In this document: one piece after another, positions 42,901 through 51,019 of the stretch
How the letters are laid out: each line of letters begins with the position of its first letter
Position numbering within the stretch: position 1 is the stretch's first letter
NCBI GenBank assembly: GCA_023439505.1
Contig: JAEXNR010000032.1
Span: forward strand, 124,001 to 188,000
Length of the DNA: 64,000 nucleotides
Direction: 5' to 3'
DNA from: Bacillota bacterium
GTDB lineage: Bacteria; Bacillota; Clostridia; Lachnospirales; Lachnospiraceae
Program-made: the position numbers and the translations under genes
The notes under the pieces: generated by a model
Databases searched by the model: none
Told to the model about the DNA's origin: nothing
What the model saw: only the letters and a program-made list of their open reading frames with translations

Positions 42901-45900
42901 CATACCTGTCCCGTTACCAGATTATGCAGGAAGAACAAACCTGGCTTATGGTAAAACAGTAACAATGGAGTCATATTGGACTGGCTCTGCTACGGTAGAG
43001 TCAACTAGGACTACAACAATTCCTACCGATGGTAATTATGGTACAAAGGACAGTACCGGTAGAGGAACGGCAGGTACAACAACACGTAGTTTTTACATTG
43101 ATTTGGGCGAATCGAAACAAGTGAATGAAGTGAAGCTTTACTGGGAAGTAAATACTGCAGACGTATATTTACAATATTCGGATGATGCAGTTAATTGGGT
43201 ACCGATTACTCATGTCGCAAGAGCATATGCCGTAAACAGAATTGACGATATAATATTCAAACCAGTGACAGCTCGTTATTTACGTGTTTATGGTGTAATT
43301 GCAACACAATATGGGTTAGGTATCTATGAGATAGAGGCATATGGTGATTACTCGTATAAGCTGAACAATCATTCTATTACATTGAATAAGGGAGAAAACT
43401 TTAATTTAGACGCTAATTTGTCTCCCTATGCTGCCTCGGACGTTATTGAATTTAAATCATACAATACAGATTCTGTAACTGTTACTACACCTGAAATTAC
43501 AGGAATGCCTGAAACCGGAGAACAAGCAACGTATTCGTCATCGCTTAATGCTGTTTCCGGAGGTACGTCTGTTATTATAGCCCGCCATTCGAATGGTACG
43601 GAATATGATTTATGCACAGTAAAGGTAAACACATATAAAGGTGAGCTGCAGGCACTTTACGATACAGCAGTGCTACTAGACCAGAATGACTATATTTCTT
43701 CTTCATGGTCCGACTCCAATATCGATGATGCTTTAGTAAATGCCGGTACTGTATTAAGTGACAAGGATTCAACACAAAGGCAGGTTGATGCTGCGAAACG
43801 AAACCTGCAAGGCGCATTGGATATGTTGAAAGAAAAAGCAATGAAAGATTCCTTAGTAACGGTTATGTCTCAAATAAAAGCATTAAAACAAGAAGATTAT
43901 ACACCGGAAAGCTGGCAAAGCGCTGATTTTGAAACCTTACTTACCGTGGCTGATGCAGTTTATTTTAATGATAGCGCTACACAGCAGGATATAGATTCTA
44001 TTGTAGATTTGTTAACTGCAGCATGGAATGGGTTGGTTAACAATCAAGGAGAGGTAACTGGAGAAACAGTAATTACAGGCGACAGACAGTTGACCATCAC
44101 CTGGACGGATCCTGTCGATAAAGATTTTGATCACGTTCTTGTTACAGGAGACGGAATAGCTGAACAGTCTGTGAATAAGGGAACACAGAGTGTGACCCTG
44201 ACCGGGCTGACAAACGAAACTACCTATACAATTAGACTTATCGCAGTTGATACGAATGGAAATACATCAGCCGGAGTCAGTGTAAGCGGAACACCGACTG
44301 AGATAATAATACCTGATACAACAGCACCTGCAGAAGTTACCGGAGCAACAGTGGCAGCTGGTAATGGGCAGCTTACCATAACATGGATCAACCCGACTGA
44401 TTCAGACTTTGACCATGTTACAGTAACCGGACCGGCAATCACGGCACAGTACATAGGAGGAGGAGCGCACAGCGCAACAGTCACCGGACTTACAAATGGA
44501 ACAGCCTATACAATTATTCTGCAGACAGTTGATACGAGCGGAAATACATCAACCGGAGTAAGTGTAAGCGGAATACCGACTGAGATGATAATACCTGACA
44601 CAACAGCACCTGCCGAAGTTACCGGAACAACAGTGGCAGCTGGCGATGGACAGCTTACCATAACATGGATCAACCCGACCGATTCAGACTTTGACCATGT
44701 TACAGTAACCGGAACAGCAATCACGGCACAGTACATAGGAGGAGGAGCGCACAGCGCAACAGTCACGGGACTTACAAATGGAACAGCCTATACAATTATT
44801 CTGCAGACAGTTGATACGAATGGAAATACATCAACCGGAACCAGTATCAGTGGAATACCTGTGGCACCTATTTCGGTCCCTGTACCCTCACAAACATCAA
44901 ATCCGCAGCCTGTGACGGCAGTTGTTGAAGGCCATACTATAGTAGTAGATGCACCAGTGGTGGATAAAGCCACAGGAATAGCAGCTGCAGTAATAATACA
45001 GACGGAGGAGCTTAATAAAGCTCTAGATAATGCTATAGTTAATAGTGATGGAACGAAAACGGTTGCTATTGAAATACCTAAAGCAGATGGTGCGGTGAAA
45101 TACACTGTACAGCTTCCAAAATCAATACTTACTTCTGATAACAAAGAAGTCAAAGTTGAAATTAAAACCGAGTATGGAACAATGGTAATACCCGAAAACA
45201 TGCTAAAGACAGTTGACACGTCTAAAGCAAGTAAAATAGAGATTAGCATTTCTAAATCCGATCTCCCTAAACTTGACAGGGAAGCTATAAAAGCGATTGG
45301 AAATCGCCCTGTGATTGACCTGGAAGTGAAATTAGATGGCAAGGCTATAGCATGGAAGAATACAAATGCACCAATAATTATTAAGATACCATATAATCCC
45401 ACATCGGATGAATTGGCTAATCCGGAATATCTTGTAGTCTGGTATATTAATAATGATAAGGTAGAACAAATTCAAGGAGCTGAATACGTTGCCGAAGAAA
45501 AATCGGTTGTCTTTACTACAACGCATTTTAGTAATTACACAATAGCCTTTATTAAAAAGAGTTTTAGTGACGTGAAGAAAAAATCATGGATGGAAAAGCC
45601 AATAGAAGTACTTGCGTCAAACGGAATAATTGAGGGTAAATCAGAAACAAAGTTTAATCCAAATGATAGTATATCAAAAGGAGAGTTTGTAGGATGGCTT
45701 GTAAAGACCCTCGGACTTAAAGCAGAATTTACTACAAATTTCATTGATGTTAAAGAATCAAATAAATATTACAATGAAATAGGAATATCAAAGGCTCTGG
45801 GAATTACAACTGGCAATAATGGTAAGTTCAGTCCCAAAGATAACATCTCCAAACAGGATATGGCTGTACTTACCATTAAAGCATTGAAGGCTGCTAAGCT

Positions 45901-46102
45901 GACACTTAAAGTCGGAAAATCACAAGACTTAAGTAAATTTACAGATGCAGAGAAGATTTCAAAATATGCAAAAGCTGATGTGGCGACAATGGTAAAAATG
46001 GGTCTTTTAAAGGGCAGCAGTAATCATGTTTTGAACCCTTTGAGAAAGTTGACAAGAGCGGAAGCGGCACTGGTACTGTATCGGATTTATTCGTTGAAAT
46101 AA
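39917..46102 (+). CDS. Secreted multidomain polysaccharide lyase family 8 protein with S-layer anchor
   Basis: 2061 residues. Signal peptide ends near residue 42 (TPVSAA). The PL8 catalytic module fills about 45-720: GANGVWRTQDYL near 204, CHGAKLYSEGYG near 260 with His and Tyr nine residues apart as in hyaluronate lyases, DGTRWMIRGEFG near 307, SHYPGTTAPYEK near 449 and KGYFYFDNEMVALGTGI near 500. Then three F5/8-type C (discoidin) domains (about 735-1143), two FIVAR modules (1241-1378), three fibronectin III domains (1381-1649), a domain of unknown fold and three SLH repeats (1876-2061). PL8 enzymes cut hyaluronan, chondroitin or xanthan by beta-elimination; binding modules and SLH keep it on the cell wall. 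AGGAGG precedes the ATG. No sugar operon adjoins it. Confidence 0.9.
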   Translation: MEKGTKRIREVFEPLKKVTAYLLVITLIFSTLSSLSITPVSAATLSDEESLQIIKNRIKENFLGSDAYRVVSGSDIFGYISKSMEYANSIQPNGSWSDVNYADRTNSANGTLWSPYLALYRITAMAMGYNQQGNEAYQNPVIKDAIERALTYWNSVKPSSTNWWENEIGQAMCMGVTGIFMEGIISKECLDICVNYNQGRLDTVGANGVWRTQDYLYKMLVRNNYPEITKGISTLAKTLAVDEAGTASEAVQADSSFYCHGAKLYSEGYGMAQFNMVAMWVGYTSGTNFAFSEEGLKGLEFYILDGTRWMIRGEFGFLYLGYRRYNTIEEVGSYAADILPGMMIMAQYDTDPDRRAEYQKVVDNIKGTSTTNGLVGNKHFWRSDYSSHMRDNFGIMTKMSSNRINGGEYRSTFRSSVGNEIYWNAAGTTAIFVNGQEYTDLVPAFDWSHYPGTTAPYEKMPYSLECRFNANSSFVGGVSDGMYGASVFTQDMDSTVARKGYFYFDNEMVALGTGISSTRPVEVHTTINQGIAKENASVDGVLVPKGTAPVTYTNPKWAYNDQIGYVFPENSNVSVSNMDQTANWLDQPAQTKQAFTLYFNHGIKPNNVSYEYIVVPGKDSAEVEAYSQNIPVQILSNTTNLQAVRNEGLKQTQMIFYNAGSFEYRTGATITVNQPCLAIVDESSGTPKVTVSNPDIPGLVVDVRIDQAADETLYGRYNLGSGIHLGESITQTLTNVPLTANNIVASSFLPGYASFNAVDDSMDTSWRSEPDESQYLVYNLETANSYVDKVTINWGDNYAKEYIVQYSMDNVNWTDGCLQWNGSGGQEVINLPYVKANYIRILLLSSNNKTGYEINDLKVNNYVNRALSRATTSSGSANSGQVAQYAVDGTESSRFAANNSATAWWQVNLGQKTPVRTIRISWESTYATNFIIQKSDDGSKWTDVNSYTCTKPGWQVLNIPEGSINSQYIRLQCVSRVGTTYGMSFYEFEVFSEPDIPVPLPDYAGRTNLAYGKTVTMESYWTGSATVESTRTTTIPTDGNYGTKDSTGRGTAGTTTRSFYIDLGESKQVNEVKLYWEVNTADVYLQYSDDAVNWVPITHVARAYAVNRIDDIIFKPVTARYLRVYGVIATQYGLGIYEIEAYGDYSYKLNNHSITLNKGENFNLDANLSPYAASDVIEFKSYNTDSVTVTTPEITGMPETGEQATYSSSLNAVSGGTSVIIARHSNGTEYDLCTVKVNTYKGELQALYDTAVLLDQNDYISSSWSDSNIDDALVNAGTVLSDKDSTQRQVDAAKRNLQGALDMLKEKAMKDSLVTVMSQIKALKQEDYTPESWQSADFETLLTVADAVYFNDSATQQDIDSIVDLLTAAWNGLVNNQGEVTGETVITGDRQLTITWTDPVDKDFDHVLVTGDGIAEQSVNKGTQSVTLTGLTNETTYTIRLIAVDTNGNTSAGVSVSGTPTEIIIPDTTAPAEVTGATVAAGNGQLTITWINPTDSDFDHVTVTGPAITAQYIGGGAHSATVTGLTNGTAYTIILQTVDTSGNTSTGVSVSGIPTEMIIPDTTAPAEVTGTTVAAGDGQLTITWINPTDSDFDHVTVTGTAITAQYIGGGAHSATVTGLTNGTAYTIILQTVDTNGNTSTGTSISGIPVAPISVPVPSQTSNPQPVTAVVEGHTIVVDAPVVDKATGIAAAVIIQTEELNKALDNAIVNSDGTKTVAIEIPKADGAVKYTVQLPKSILTSDNKEVKVEIKTEYGTMVIPENMLKTVDTSKASKIEISISKSDLPKLDREAIKAIGNRPVIDLEVKLDGKAIAWKNTNAPIIIKIPYNPTSDELANPEYLVVWYINNDKVEQIQGAEYVAEEKSVVFTTTHFSNYTIAFIKKSFSDVKKKSWMEKPIEVLASNGIIEGKSETKFNPNDSISKGEFVGWLVKTLGLKAEFTTNFIDVKESNKYYNEIGISKALGITTGNNGKFSPKDNISKQDMAVLTIKALKAAKLTLKVGKSQDLSKFTDAEKISKYAKADVATMVKMGLLKGSSNHVLNPLRKLTRAEAALVLYRIYSLK
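44311..44862 (+). repeat. 282 bp tandem repeat coding for fibronectin III domains
   Basis: ACCTGATACAACAGCACCTG at 44311 recurs at 44593 with only scattered changes, giving two almost identical 94-codon units after a more diverged first unit (44060-44310). DNA-level identity points to recent unequal crossover. Length may vary between strains. Confidence 0.85.
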
Positions 46103-46155
46103 TTATAAATATCGATTTATCGGCTATAATTATAATGCCGATGGAGTAAAAGCTG

Positions 46156-46210
46156 CCGGCGTATAGGTTCAGATTTTTCGAATCTTACGCCGGTTGCCTA
46201 TTCTTTTTTT
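46156..46210 (+). terminator. Terminator of the lyase gene
   Basis: CCGGCGTA (46156-46163) pairs with TACGCCGG (46186-46193), inner AGATT/AATCT, with seven T at 46204-46210. Confidence 0.75.
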
Positions 46211-46371
46211 ACAGGTGAAAAATCCCTTCCTGTATCAGAAGAAACATGGAATTCATTCCAACTAATGAATGGTCACCCTGACATTTCTGTTATTTATATG
46301 ATTTGGATAGTACTCTTACATATGAAATCTTAAATTAAAAAATTAGTGATTCTTTCCTATTGTATATATAC

Positions 46372-46410
46372 AAAAAAACAGGGTTAGTGTTTCGTCTAAC
46401 CCTGTTTTTT
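46372..46410 (+). terminator. Bidirectional terminator-like hairpin
   Basis: AAAAACAGGGTTAG pairs with CTAACCCTGTTTTT around the loop TGTTTCGT; A-run on one side and T-run on the other. Confidence 0.75.
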
Positions 46411-46577
46411 CAAGTAAATATAAGATATCTTAGTTAGGAGATACTTGCAAAAATACCAATAGATTATTGTGATATTTTTTTTGATGTTTTTGTTAAGTTA
46501 ATTACAATACTAATCGTATGACATATAATTGCCAGGTAAAAACCAATATAAAATGTCGATAAATAATAAGCTTTTGC

Positions 46578-46654
46578 CAATTAATAGTAGTATTCTTTAA
46601 AAATGAGGTGTAAAATGGAAATTATATCATGAAAAAAGCATAAAATACGGAACC
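46578..46654 (+). repeat. Second dispersed repeat, copy B
   Basis: CAATTAATAGTAGTATTCTT, then GAGGTGTAAAATGGAAATTA and AAAAAAGCAT, partner of 29795-29864, same orientation. Confidence 0.6.
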
Positions 46655-46859
46655 GTTTTTAGAAATCTTTGATTTTGAAAGAAATTTATATGAAAAACAG
46701 TTGTATATAGGTAGATGATATCAATTCTGAATATGACATAATAGTCGAGTTAAAAGCTGTTACCGTATCGAAGAGCTAAGGTGAAGAAAAAGGGGCTTAT
46801 GAAATTTTCTACACCGGAGGATATAAACTCTGATCTCTATGGAAATTAGGAGGATACCG

Positions 46860-47444
46860 ATGATAGAGAAGGAATTATCAGAAATGACACTAGAGGAGCT
46901 GTGGGAGCTATTTCCGGTTATACTAAAGAAATATAATACAGAATATCCAAAATGGTATGAAATAGAAAAGGAAAAACTGGCAAAGACATTTGACGATGGG
47001 ACGATGGTAAGAATCAATCATATCGGAAGTACAGCAATTCCGGGACTTGTATCAAAACCAACGATAGATATTCTGATGGAACTATCGTTCGAAAGTAATA
47101 TAAGCCAGATAACAGATAAACTAAAGTCAATGCAATGGGTGTTGATGAATTATACCGAGAAACCGGCGTTCAAACAAACGTACAATAAAGGATATACAAA
47201 ATATGGATTTGCAGAAAAGGTATATCATCTCCATGTACGATATGCAGATGATTGGAGCGAGTTATATTTCAGAGATTATTTGATTGAGCACCCAGAGGCA
47301 GCAAGGGAATATGCAGGGCTTAAGATGCAGTTAAAGGAAAAATTTGAACATAATAGAGATGCATATACGGATGCAAAAGAGGAATTTGTAAGCCGGTATT
47401 CTGAGATAGCCAAGGTACAGTATGGACAACGATATCAGCCGTAA
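46860..47444 (+). CDS. GrpB/UPF0157-family protein
   Basis: About 194 residues from ATG 46860, which follows AGGAGG; the frame is open further up to 46839. The nucleotidyltransferase-like segment RINHIGSTAIPGLVSKPTID with ILMEL is the family hallmark, with VYHLHVRYADDWSE later. GrpB-like proteins are fused to CoaE in some bacteria; the activity is not proven. Confidence 0.9.
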   Translation: MIEKELSEMTLEELWELFPVILKKYNTEYPKWYEIEKEKLAKTFDDGTMVRINHIGSTAIPGLVSKPTIDILMELSFESNISQITDKLKSMQWVLMNYTEKPAFKQTYNKGYTKYGFAEKVYHLHVRYADDWSELYFRDYLIEHPEAAREYAGLKMQLKEKFEHNRDAYTDAKEEFVSRYSEIAKVQYGQRYQP

Positions 47445-47580
47445 TAGAGGACGCCTAACAATGATAGAGGAACAAATTCCATATTCGGGGACAATACTTT
47501 GATTGCGAGGTAATCATGTAGAGGTAAGAGGAGAAGAATATGATAGAGATTAAAACCTGATTTAGAAAGGAGAAACACAG

Positions 47581-48024
47581 ATGCTCAGATATGTGCATAC
47601 CAACATTATTGCGAGGGATTCGCGGAAGTTAATAGAGTTTTATAAGAATGTGTTTCAGTGTAAAAGCATAGGCGAGACAAGAGATTTGCGGGGGGAATGG
47701 CTTGATCGGTTAACGGGAATTACAGACGCCCATATCGTAGGAGAGCATCTGTGCCTGCCGGGATATGAAAGTGACCATCCTACGCTTGAAATTTTTTCCT
47801 ACGAGGTGATGGAAGATTCCTGCAGTGCGATTAATAAATCCGGGCTGGCGCATCTTGCTTTTGAAGTAGATCATGTGGAGAACACGTTACAGTTAGTACT
47901 CCAAAACGGCGGTGGTCAAATCGGAGAATTAGTGAAAACCGAATATCCGGACGGAAGGAAAGCGGTTTTCGTCTATGCAACAGATTGCGAAGGAAATATC
48001 ATTGAATTGCAAAGCTGGTCTTGA
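47581..48024 (+). CDS. VOC (glyoxalase/bleomycin-resistance fold) protein
   Basis: 147 residues of two beta-alpha-beta-beta-beta units: VHTNIIARDSRKLIEFYKNV and LAHLAFEVDHVENTLQLVL, ending FVYATDCEGNIIELQSW with the metal-site Glu. His at VHTN and HLAF and the Glu are the usual ligands. Reaction unknown. GAAAGGAG precedes the ATG. Followed by a second VOC gene. Confidence 0.87.
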   Translation: MLRYVHTNIIARDSRKLIEFYKNVFQCKSIGETRDLRGEWLDRLTGITDAHIVGEHLCLPGYESDHPTLEIFSYEVMEDSCSAINKSGLAHLAFEVDHVENTLQLVLQNGGGQIGELVKTEYPDGRKAVFVYATDCEGNIIELQSWS

Positions 48025-48067
48025 AGCACTTAAGAAGCGGCAGATAAAAGAAAGGGGCATGGTAATT

Positions 48068-48418
48068 ATGATGAAGCTGGGGGAAGTGGGATTATTAACC
48101 AATGATGTGATAAGGCTGGCTGATTTTTATAAAACATTATTGGGTATTGACAATAACAGTAATGATACAATACATCAAACAATGATAGCAGAGGAAACCA
48201 TGTTAACGATTTATAATGATGGTACGATAAAAAATAATGAGAATCAGAATATGTGCCTTGCATTTACGGTAGATGATATCAATTATGAATATGAGAAAAT
48301 CGTTAAAATGGGATTGGATGTTATTGAGGAGCCGAAACGTCGTCCATGGGGAACATGGAATATGAGCTTTCATGATCCGGACAACAATGTGATCTATCTG
48401 AGAAGTTTCAATCAATAA
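48068..48418 (+). CDS. VOC-family protein
   Basis: About 116 residues (start near 48068 after AAAGGGG). GEVGLLTNDVIRLADFYKTL and MCLAFTVDDINYEYEKIV, ending WNMSFHDPDNNVIYLRSF. The first metal His is Leu-Thr-Asn here, so it may be a metal-free binding protein; small VOC proteins of this kind include antibiotic-sequestering forms. Co-directional with the first VOC gene, 43 bases on. Confidence 0.8.
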   Translation: MMKLGEVGLLTNDVIRLADFYKTLLGIDNNSNDTIHQTMIAEETMLTIYNDGTIKNNENQNMCLAFTVDDINYEYEKIVKMGLDVIEEPKRRPWGTWNMSFHDPDNNVIYLRSFNQ

Positions 48419-48492
48419 TTACTGATAGGATAAATAAAGGCGTAAAGCAAAGGACCGTAACCATGTAATTGTACTTACTGAAGGAGAATACG

Positions 48493-49749
48493 ATGAACAC
48501 AATAACTAAACGAATGATAAACGGTATGCTGGCATGTTTCATGATAATCAGTTTGCTGTCCCGGAATATGGTCTTTGCAAGTGCGGCCACAGACGCAGCC
48601 AAAACCACAGGCACAAACGCGGCTGTATATGAATATTCCCCAATGCTGGAGAAGGGAGGGAATATTTATTATATACAGAGAGTGGAGGGCAGGGAATACA
48701 GCTATGACATATACCGGCTGGAGGTCGACACGGGGAATATTACCCGGTTAATATCATCGAAGAGTGATATTCTGGGAATGATGTTTCATAAGGATACCCT
48801 GTATTATACCTATTATGACGAAAATGATGTCTATCGGACCAAATCATATTCCATAAATACCAAAGAAGTAAAGACGATTTGTAATGGATATTTTATAACG
48901 CTTGATGATAACAGCATTTATTATACTGTGAGCAAGGGAAAAGAAACAAAGCTTTATAAAAAAAATTATAACAGCAAAAAGGCTGTTTTGATTTATACCG
49001 GCAATATGACCCTGCAGTTTGTGAAAAACCTGGATAACAACTTGTATTTTTCTCAATATAATGAGGGGAATTCTAAATTGACGCTTTACACACTGATGCC
49101 GGGCAATACAAAGCTCACTGCGGTAACCTCGGATAAGATTAAGCTGGAAGATACGAGACCCTCATATCCTTTTGTGTCCGATATTGTTAGGCTAAATAAG
49201 GATATATACTATCAATACGGCAGGTTGGAAGGCTCCGGTAACTATTGGTATGGAACTTTAATAAAATTAGCATCCCCCGGCAAAGTGAAATCCGTGATAG
49301 CGGAGCAGATGTATGAGGAGCAGATTCATCATAATGGCAGCAGTATCTTTTATATTGGAAATGAAAGCAGCGGGAAACAGTATCAATACAATACAAAGAC
49401 CAATAAGACTTCTACCTATACTTATAAAACCTCAGGAACGGAAACCTTCAATATGATAGGAGCTGAAACGTATAGCGCAGGAGCGGATGGAAAAGAATGG
49501 ATTACGGTATATCGCAGTACTTCAGGAACCATCCGGAGTAAAACTGACAAACCGTTCATCCGTCTTTCTTATCGGCAGGAAGAGGAATATGACTACTATG
49601 CCAGTGTAAGAAGATACGGAGACTATTTGCTGATCCCTGTGACCTGCATGGATTATCGTGATAACAGCAATGGATGGAGAGGGAGAATTGTCGGAGTCTC
49701 CTGGTATGTATATGGATCAGACGGTAAATTGCTGGCTCAGTTTCAATAA
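48493..49749 (+). CDS. Secreted beta-propeller-like protein
   Basis: About 418 residues from ATG 48493 (AAGGAG upstream). Signal peptide ITKRMINGMLACFMIISLLS to about 33 (VFASAA). The rest is a string of short strands with repeated aromatic patterns (NIYYIQRVEGREYSYDIYRL, LYYTYYDENDVYRT, SIYYTVSKGKETKLYKKNY, NLYFSQYNEG), like the DUF5050-type WD/YVTN propeller proteins of Clostridia. No catalytic motif. Probably binds at the cell surface; ligand unknown. Confidence 0.75.
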   Translation: MNTITKRMINGMLACFMIISLLSRNMVFASAATDAAKTTGTNAAVYEYSPMLEKGGNIYYIQRVEGREYSYDIYRLEVDTGNITRLISSKSDILGMMFHKDTLYYTYYDENDVYRTKSYSINTKEVKTICNGYFITLDDNSIYYTVSKGKETKLYKKNYNSKKAVLIYTGNMTLQFVKNLDNNLYFSQYNEGNSKLTLYTLMPGNTKLTAVTSDKIKLEDTRPSYPFVSDIVRLNKDIYYQYGRLEGSGNYWYGTLIKLASPGKVKSVIAEQMYEEQIHHNGSSIFYIGNESSGKQYQYNTKTNKTSTYTYKTSGTETFNMIGAETYSAGADGKEWITVYRSTSGTIRSKTDKPFIRLSYRQEEEYDYYASVRRYGDYLLIPVTCMDYRDNSNGWRGRIVGVSWYVYGSDGKLLAQFQ

Positions 49750-49764
49750 GGAAGGAATGTAAGA

Positions 49765-49808
49765 CAAAAAAACTCCATCATTTAATCGTAAAATGATGGA
49801 GTTTTTTT
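49765..49808. terminator. Bidirectional terminator
   Basis: Perfect 13-base stem AACTCCATCATTT / AAATGATGGAGTT with A-run before and T-run after, between two convergent genes. Confidence 0.9.
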
Positions 49809-49812
49809 CGTT

Positions 49813-50637
49813 CTAAATTGATAGAGGAGTCAATAGTCCCAGCGATTCGATGGCGTGGGCGATTCCGTCCTCGTCGTTTGACAGCGTAATATAATCAGCG
49901 GCTTGTTTAACGATATCCCTTGCGTTCTTCATGGCGACACCAAGTCCGGCGTATTTTAACATAGAGAGGTCGTTATAGCTATCACCGCAGGCCATAATAT
50001 CCTTCGGTTCCAGGTTGAGATGTCCGGCCAGCATACTAAGGGAATAAGCCTTATCAATACTCTTGGGCATAATCTCGAGAAAATAAGGTTCTGACCGGAA
50101 GACATTAAAACGCTCTCCAAGGGCGGAGGCTATGATTTTTTCAACCCCGGCCAGATGTCCCTCCTCCTGAACTATGAGACATTTGGGAATGGGAAAGTCT
50201 ATGTATCCGGTGAAGGAATCAATCTGTTTTACCTTCATCTTTGTAATGAAAGCTTCTTTGAGTACATAGGGATCATCGGGGGTCTCCGTTATAATAGAAT
50301 CCTCCTCGTAGGACAATATATTGCAGTTATTGTCTTTGGCCAGAGGATAGAGAATGCCTGGAGCATTCTCATCCAGCAGATCCTGATAGATGACCTTTTG
50401 GCTGCCAACATCCTGTACATAACCGCCGTTGAAGGAAAGAATATAGCCGCCATAGACATCCAGCTTAAGCTCTTTTGCAAGGGGAAGCACTCCGTAAGTG
50501 GGACGGCCGGAAGCCAAAGCAATTTTTACTCCCTGCTTTTGCAGCTGAATCAAAATATTTCTGGTTCTCGTTGTAATTATTTTATTGGAATTAGTCAAGG
50601 TCCCGTCAATATCCAAAGCTAAAAGTTTGTATCTCAT
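49813..50637 (-). CDS. Cof-type HAD-IIB phosphatase
   Basis: 274 residues. Motif I LLALDIDGTLTNS, motif II ALASGRPTYGV, Lys of motif III near SIDKAYSLSML, motif IV ACGDSYNDLSMLKYAGLGVA. A type IIB cap lies between. These enzymes act on sugar phosphates, nucleotide or flavin phosphates. GAGGA precedes the ATG. Confidence 0.93.
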   Translation of the reverse strand: MRYKLLALDIDGTLTNSNKIITTRTRNILIQLQKQGVKIALASGRPTYGVLPLAKELKLDVYGGYILSFNGGYVQDVGSQKVIYQDLLDENAPGILYPLAKDNNCNILSYEEDSIITETPDDPYVLKEAFITKMKVKQIDSFTGYIDFPIPKCLIVQEEGHLAGVEKIIASALGERFNVFRSEPYFLEIMPKSIDKAYSLSMLAGHLNLEPKDIMACGDSYNDLSMLKYAGLGVAMKNARDIVKQAADYITLSNDEDGIAHAIESLGLLTPLSI

Positions 50638-51019
50638 CAGTAATTTCCTCGTCGTTCTCTCTTTTCAAGTTGTAATGATACCCTTAACCGGTCAAAGACG
50701 GTGTAATATGTTCGTTAATGGACGGTCATGGGCGAAATGCTTCTTTATTATATCAGAATCCGCGAGAAGTTCAAATTATTGTTTTATGGAAATGCAGGAA
50801 AAAAGCCTGTCATTTCATCATGTTTCCATATTATACAAATATATGGAAGGGAGGAAGAAAAAACAGCATCTATCTTGATTCTTTGGTGATATGTTATAAT
50901 AAAACCAGAGATAAAAATTAAAAAATAGATTGATTATACAATAAGAAGTAGATATAATGAGGGAATGCGTAAAATGACAACCCTAAGTGGAATTACCTTT
51001 CAGCAGAGGAGCTGGTTAT
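50638..51019 (+). promoter_or_regulatory. Intergenic region upstream of rpoN
   Basis: 380 bases between the divergent HAD and rpoN genes. TCTTGA (50872-50877), 17 bases, TATAAT (50895-50900) is a plausible promoter for rpoN. Nothing else is recognised. Confidence 0.5.

Larger units (their letters stand above)
46103..46859 (+). other. Noncoding stretch after the lyase gene
   Basis: Holds two strong terminators (46156-46210, 46372-46410) and copy B of the 75-base repeat (46578-46654). No credible gene is seen in the rest. Confidence 0.6.

Noticed and set aside
44060..44862. CRISPR-like tandem repeats
   Set aside because: The units are 282 bp, in frame, and encode fibronectin III domains; there are no short repeats with unique spacers. 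No CRISPR array was found anywhere.
44224..45402. Long minus-strand frames opposite the fibronectin repeats
   Set aside because: They mirror the repeat period, lack ribosome sites and have unlikely composition; shadows of the lyase gene.
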